Positions 5,639 through 8,148 of a DNA stretch of 8,148 bases are shown here, piece by piece. Location: positions 1-8,148 of the forward strand of contig JAHEDF010000158.1 in the NCBI GenBank assembly GCA_024641365.1, in the 5' to 3' direction. The stretch comes from Planctomycetota bacterium. GTDB lineage: Bacteria > Planctomycetota > UBA11346. The notes under the pieces are model-generated. The model searched no databases, was not told the origin of the DNA, and was given only the letters and a program-made list of their open reading frames with translations. Every line of letters begins with the position of its first letter. The first letter of the stretch is position 1. The translations under genes and the position numbers were made by a program.

Positions 5639-8140
5639 TTATAATTTCTTGCGGTATAAGAATGAATCAGAGGTCAACAATGAAACGAGCATAGCTTTAA
5701 AGCTACCGCCGTTAGCCATATAATCTTTTTCTGCTTGAATTAAAGTTTTTGAATCGCTTAGCATTTCATTGCGTCCATGCCAATAACGGAAGGCATAGCG
5801 AATAACGCTTTGTTGTACTTTTCTCGATTGCCCTAACCGGTGCACCAACTCAATGGCATCTTTCACATCACCATCTAATTTTGGATCGTCAGTACCACTT
5901 AAAGCCCCTTTTGTATTGAGCGGTTTGGTTTGGAAATCCTTCCCCTCTTTGGGCAATCCTTCCATATCTTCTTTATCGCGCCAACGTCCAAAATCATCAT
6001 ACATCTCAAAGGCATAGCCAAGTGGGTTCATTGACGTGTGGCATTTCCAACATTCCGGTTTTTCAGAAACACCATATCGTTCTCGTAGCGTTTTATGAGG
6101 ATCTTCAGGAATTGTTGCGTCGACTGTAATTGGCACATCGGGAATGGTTCCCGCTAACAAAAATTCGCGAATCCATTTCCCGCGTCTAACCGGATCGTTA
6201 TGGGCATTTAGGGAATGAGCAATCAACCAGGCCGGATGCGTTAAAATACCTGCACGTTGACCTTTCGCTATAACAAATGGTTGTTCGACTACATAATTCC
6301 AGTCTTTCCCTGGCAAGTTATATGCCTGGAGGCCTTTCATTTTTGCTTCGGTGGTTCGTTTTTGTTCATACAAAGCAGGGGTAATGTTTTTCTTTTCGAA
6401 ATATTCTAATTGTTTCATTTTACTATAAATACTGTCCCCCTTCATGCCTTTAAAATCTGGGTGCAATGATTGAGCAAACTTAAGATCTTCTTTCGATGGC
6501 TCTTCCTTCTTCTTAGCTTTTGAATCAAAATTTTTCCAGTTTTTATCTTTAAAGTAGGCATAGAATTTTTTGTGCGCTTCCACTTCCGCCTTAGTGGCGG
6601 CATTATTACCATCGTGTGCGACAAAGTATTTATCCGTTGTCAGCAATTCTTTTATAACATCTTTATCATTTTTTAGAATATGGAGAACGAGCACATCGGC
6701 ATCATGCACATATCGGCTGGCATTACTGCCAAAGAGATACCCTTTAAAAAATCGTTCTTCATCTTTGAAAACATCCGGAGCGCGGTGGTAGCCAAAAAAT
6801 TCATGGAAAAAACGTAAAATTCGTGGTTTATCAATGCTGTCATCTTCCAAAATTCTGAGCACCTCTCGTTTTACGTCATCTTTGGTTGTCAGCTTGCCAC
6901 TTTTGACTGCTGCTATCAGTTTTTCATCCGGCTTATCGTCCGTCAGCGCGTACGAAATCGCATACGCTGTTTCAACAGGTGACAACATCGTGCGACCATC
7001 ACCAACCGGCTTACCTAATCCCAATTCGGATCGGTAAACAAATTGTGGACTTACTAAAATAGCAATCATTGCATTTCGCAGGCCAAAATAGGGACCAGAC
7101 TTCTTAATCTCATCTGCCATGAAATTGGTGTACTTACTTAATTCTTCTGGCGTAATATCTTGTTGCACTGTACGTATATAATGGTTGGTAATGGCAGCTT
7201 CCATCTGTGCCTTGGTTGGTTTTCCGTCTCCTAATATGATATCTTTATAAACCTGCGGCGTGTCTAATCTATATTTTCTGTTCAGCTCAGCATGCATTCC
7301 ATTAACATAGCGGGGATTTTTCCCCATTTTCTTCATTTCCTCAATTACATTTTTTTGCTCTTCCAATACTTTTTCATAATCCGCTTTCCAATCTTCCATC
7401 GTTTTACCTTGGGATTTATAGTCATATTCTATAAAGCCCATCAATAAGGTTCTATCAACAGTAAACTCAGCATTGCGGTAGAGCGTATCAAATGTCGCTG
7501 AGTCAGCATATAATAAAGCCGCATAATCGGTAATGCCCTCGCCATCACCTTTTTGGAATGGTTGTTTTAACTTTTCGACCTCGCCAACCTTTGCGCGCGG
7601 GTTATTACTAATGCCAAAAAATGTGTCCTTGGCATTGTCAAAATGATAAGGACTGCGGCGCCATAAACGTGCCGGCGAATACGGTTCTTCTTTTATTTCA
7701 CCCGAAAATAACTTTTCATGATTGACATAATTACCGTAATGCGGCTTCTGAATCATTTCATAATAGGTGTTACTATTCCCTGACTTAACCATTTCTGTAT
7801 TGATCCACGACAATACTTGTTGCTTGGTTTTAGCATCAGGCTGCGGTTCGTCCTCAGGCGGCATCTCCCCGATTTGAATTTGTTTATAAACCGCTTGCCA
7901 CCGTTCTAAATCTTTGGCTGATGCTAAATCAAAGCTGATATCATGTAGCCGCGTATCGCCTTTGGGCTTCTTTTTGTCACCATGACATTCCGTGCAATGT
8001 TTGGTTAAGAAGGGCTTAATAAGGGAATCAAACGTCTGCTTGTCAGCTGGACTACTTGTCACCTCTGAACCGAGAGCCGAAGTGGCGCACATCGTCATCC
8101 CAAATAGTGCACTAGAAAGTATCGTCGTTATATTGCGCAT
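5639..8140 (-). CDS. Exported c-type cytochrome-like protein with DUF1595/DUF1592/DUF1588/DUF1585 regions
   Basis: The 833-residue product has a Sec signal peptide (MRNITTILSSALFGMTMCA, likely cleavage ALG|SEV at 24/25). Regions in order: a planctomycete-type cytochrome c domain (about 32-118) with haem motif C49-T-E-C52-H53 and likely axial Met M93 in GEMPPEDEP; a region I cannot assign (122-325) containing GNYVNHEKLFSGE and PARLWRRSPY; DUF1595-like (328-374, AILVSPQFVYRSELG); DUF1592-like (385-462, LSPVETAYAISYALTDDKPDEKLI through FFHEFFG); a Lys-rich stretch (505-620); DUF1588-like (about 650-722, RRGKWIREFLLAG, then a second C697-W-K-C700-H701 motif and NPLGYAFEMYDDFGRWR); and DUF1585-like (750-833, VIRYAFRYWHGR through LLTSDSFLYR). 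The usual DUF1587 block after the cytochrome domain is not recognisable. It is the first gene of the operon with the DUF1552 gene. The start is eight bases from the window edge, so its ribosome site and promoter cannot be seen, but no in-frame start occurs in those eight bases. Function is unknown; envelope electron transfer is inferred. Confidence 0.88.
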   Translation of the reverse strand: MRNITTILSSALFGMTMCATSALGSEVTSSPADKQTFDSLIKPFLTKHCTECHGDKKKPKGDTRLHDISFDLASAKDLERWQAVYKQIQIGEMPPEDEPQPDAKTKQQVLSWINTEMVKSGNSNTYYEMIQKPHYGNYVNHEKLFSGEIKEEPYSPARLWRRSPYHFDNAKDTFFGISNNPRAKVGEVEKLKQPFQKGDGEGITDYAALLYADSATFDTLYRNAEFTVDRTLLMGFIEYDYKSQGKTMEDWKADYEKVLEEQKNVIEEMKKMGKNPRYVNGMHAELNRKYRLDTPQVYKDIILGDGKPTKAQMEAAITNHYIRTVQQDITPEELSKYTNFMADEIKKSGPYFGLRNAMIAILVSPQFVYRSELGLGKPVGDGRTMLSPVETAYAISYALTDDKPDEKLIAAVKSGKLTTKDDVKREVLRILEDDSIDKPRILRFFHEFFGYHRAPDVFKDEERFFKGYLFGSNASRYVHDADVLVLHILKNDKDVIKELLTTDKYFVAHDGNNAATKAEVEAHKKFYAYFKDKNWKNFDSKAKKKEEPSKEDLKFAQSLHPDFKGMKGDSIYSKMKQLEYFEKKNITPALYEQKRTTEAKMKGLQAYNLPGKDWNYVVEQPFVIAKGQRAGILTHPAWLIAHSLNAHNDPVRRGKWIREFLLAGTIPDVPITVDATIPEDPHKTLRERYGVSEKPECWKCHTSMNPLGYAFEMYDDFGRWRDKEDMEGLPKEGKDFQTKPLNTKGALSGTDDPKLDGDVKDAIELVHRLGQSRKVQQSVIRYAFRYWHGRNEMLSDSKTLIQAEKDYMANGGSFKAMLVSLLTSDSFLYRKKL

Positions 8141-8148
8141 CGCATGTC

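Noticed and set aside
1..8148. Search for CRISPR arrays, tRNA/rRNA genes, insertion sequences, toxin-antitoxin or defence genes
   Set aside because: No direct-repeat arrays, terminal inverted repeats, transposase motifs or structured RNA signatures were seen; coding density is high and composition even.

Overview
The window looks like chromosomal DNA from a Gram-negative bacterium of the Planctomycetota or a close relative. Four signs point there: (i) an exported cytochrome with DUF1595/DUF1592/DUF1588/DUF1585-type regions encoded next to a DUF1552 protein, a pair very common in planctomycetes but also found in Verrucomicrobiota, Myxococcota and Acidobacteriota; (ii) a secreted protein with the 'sensory strand then VDTIAPTI' Ig-like pattern often seen in planctomycete envelope proteins; (iii) a PyrF of the longer, type 2 kind; (iv) the aromatic-ended tail of an outer-membrane beta-barrel. 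By eye the base composition is moderate to AT-leaning, with many TTA leucine codons, and is even across the window. This assignment is inference from gene families, not from a phylogenetic marker.

Layout. The plus strand carries, left to right: the 3' end of an outer-membrane barrel gene (to 313); a 182-base spacer; a secreted Ig-like / proline-rich / TPR-like protein (496-2169); a DUF6687-like cytosolic protein whose start codon overlaps the previous stop (TAATG, 2167-2171); a 58-base gap; and pyrF (3199-4152). A strong perfect hairpin flanked by A and T tracts (4176-4211) follows and is shared with the minus-strand genes that converge on it. The minus strand carries a two-gene operon read from the right edge: a large exported c-type cytochrome-like protein (8140-5639), then, 22 bases on, a Tat-exported DUF1552 protein (5616-4213).

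Function. pyrF makes UMP and is housekeeping. The plus-strand pair upstream of it is tightly coupled but joins an exported protein to an apparently cytosolic one, and neither has an assigned function. The minus-strand pair is the most interesting content: two exported proteins, one predicted to bind two haems, in a module that is widespread but of unknown biochemical role. No RNA genes, insertion sequences, CRISPR arrays, phage genes or defence systems were seen, and nothing suggests recent transfer.
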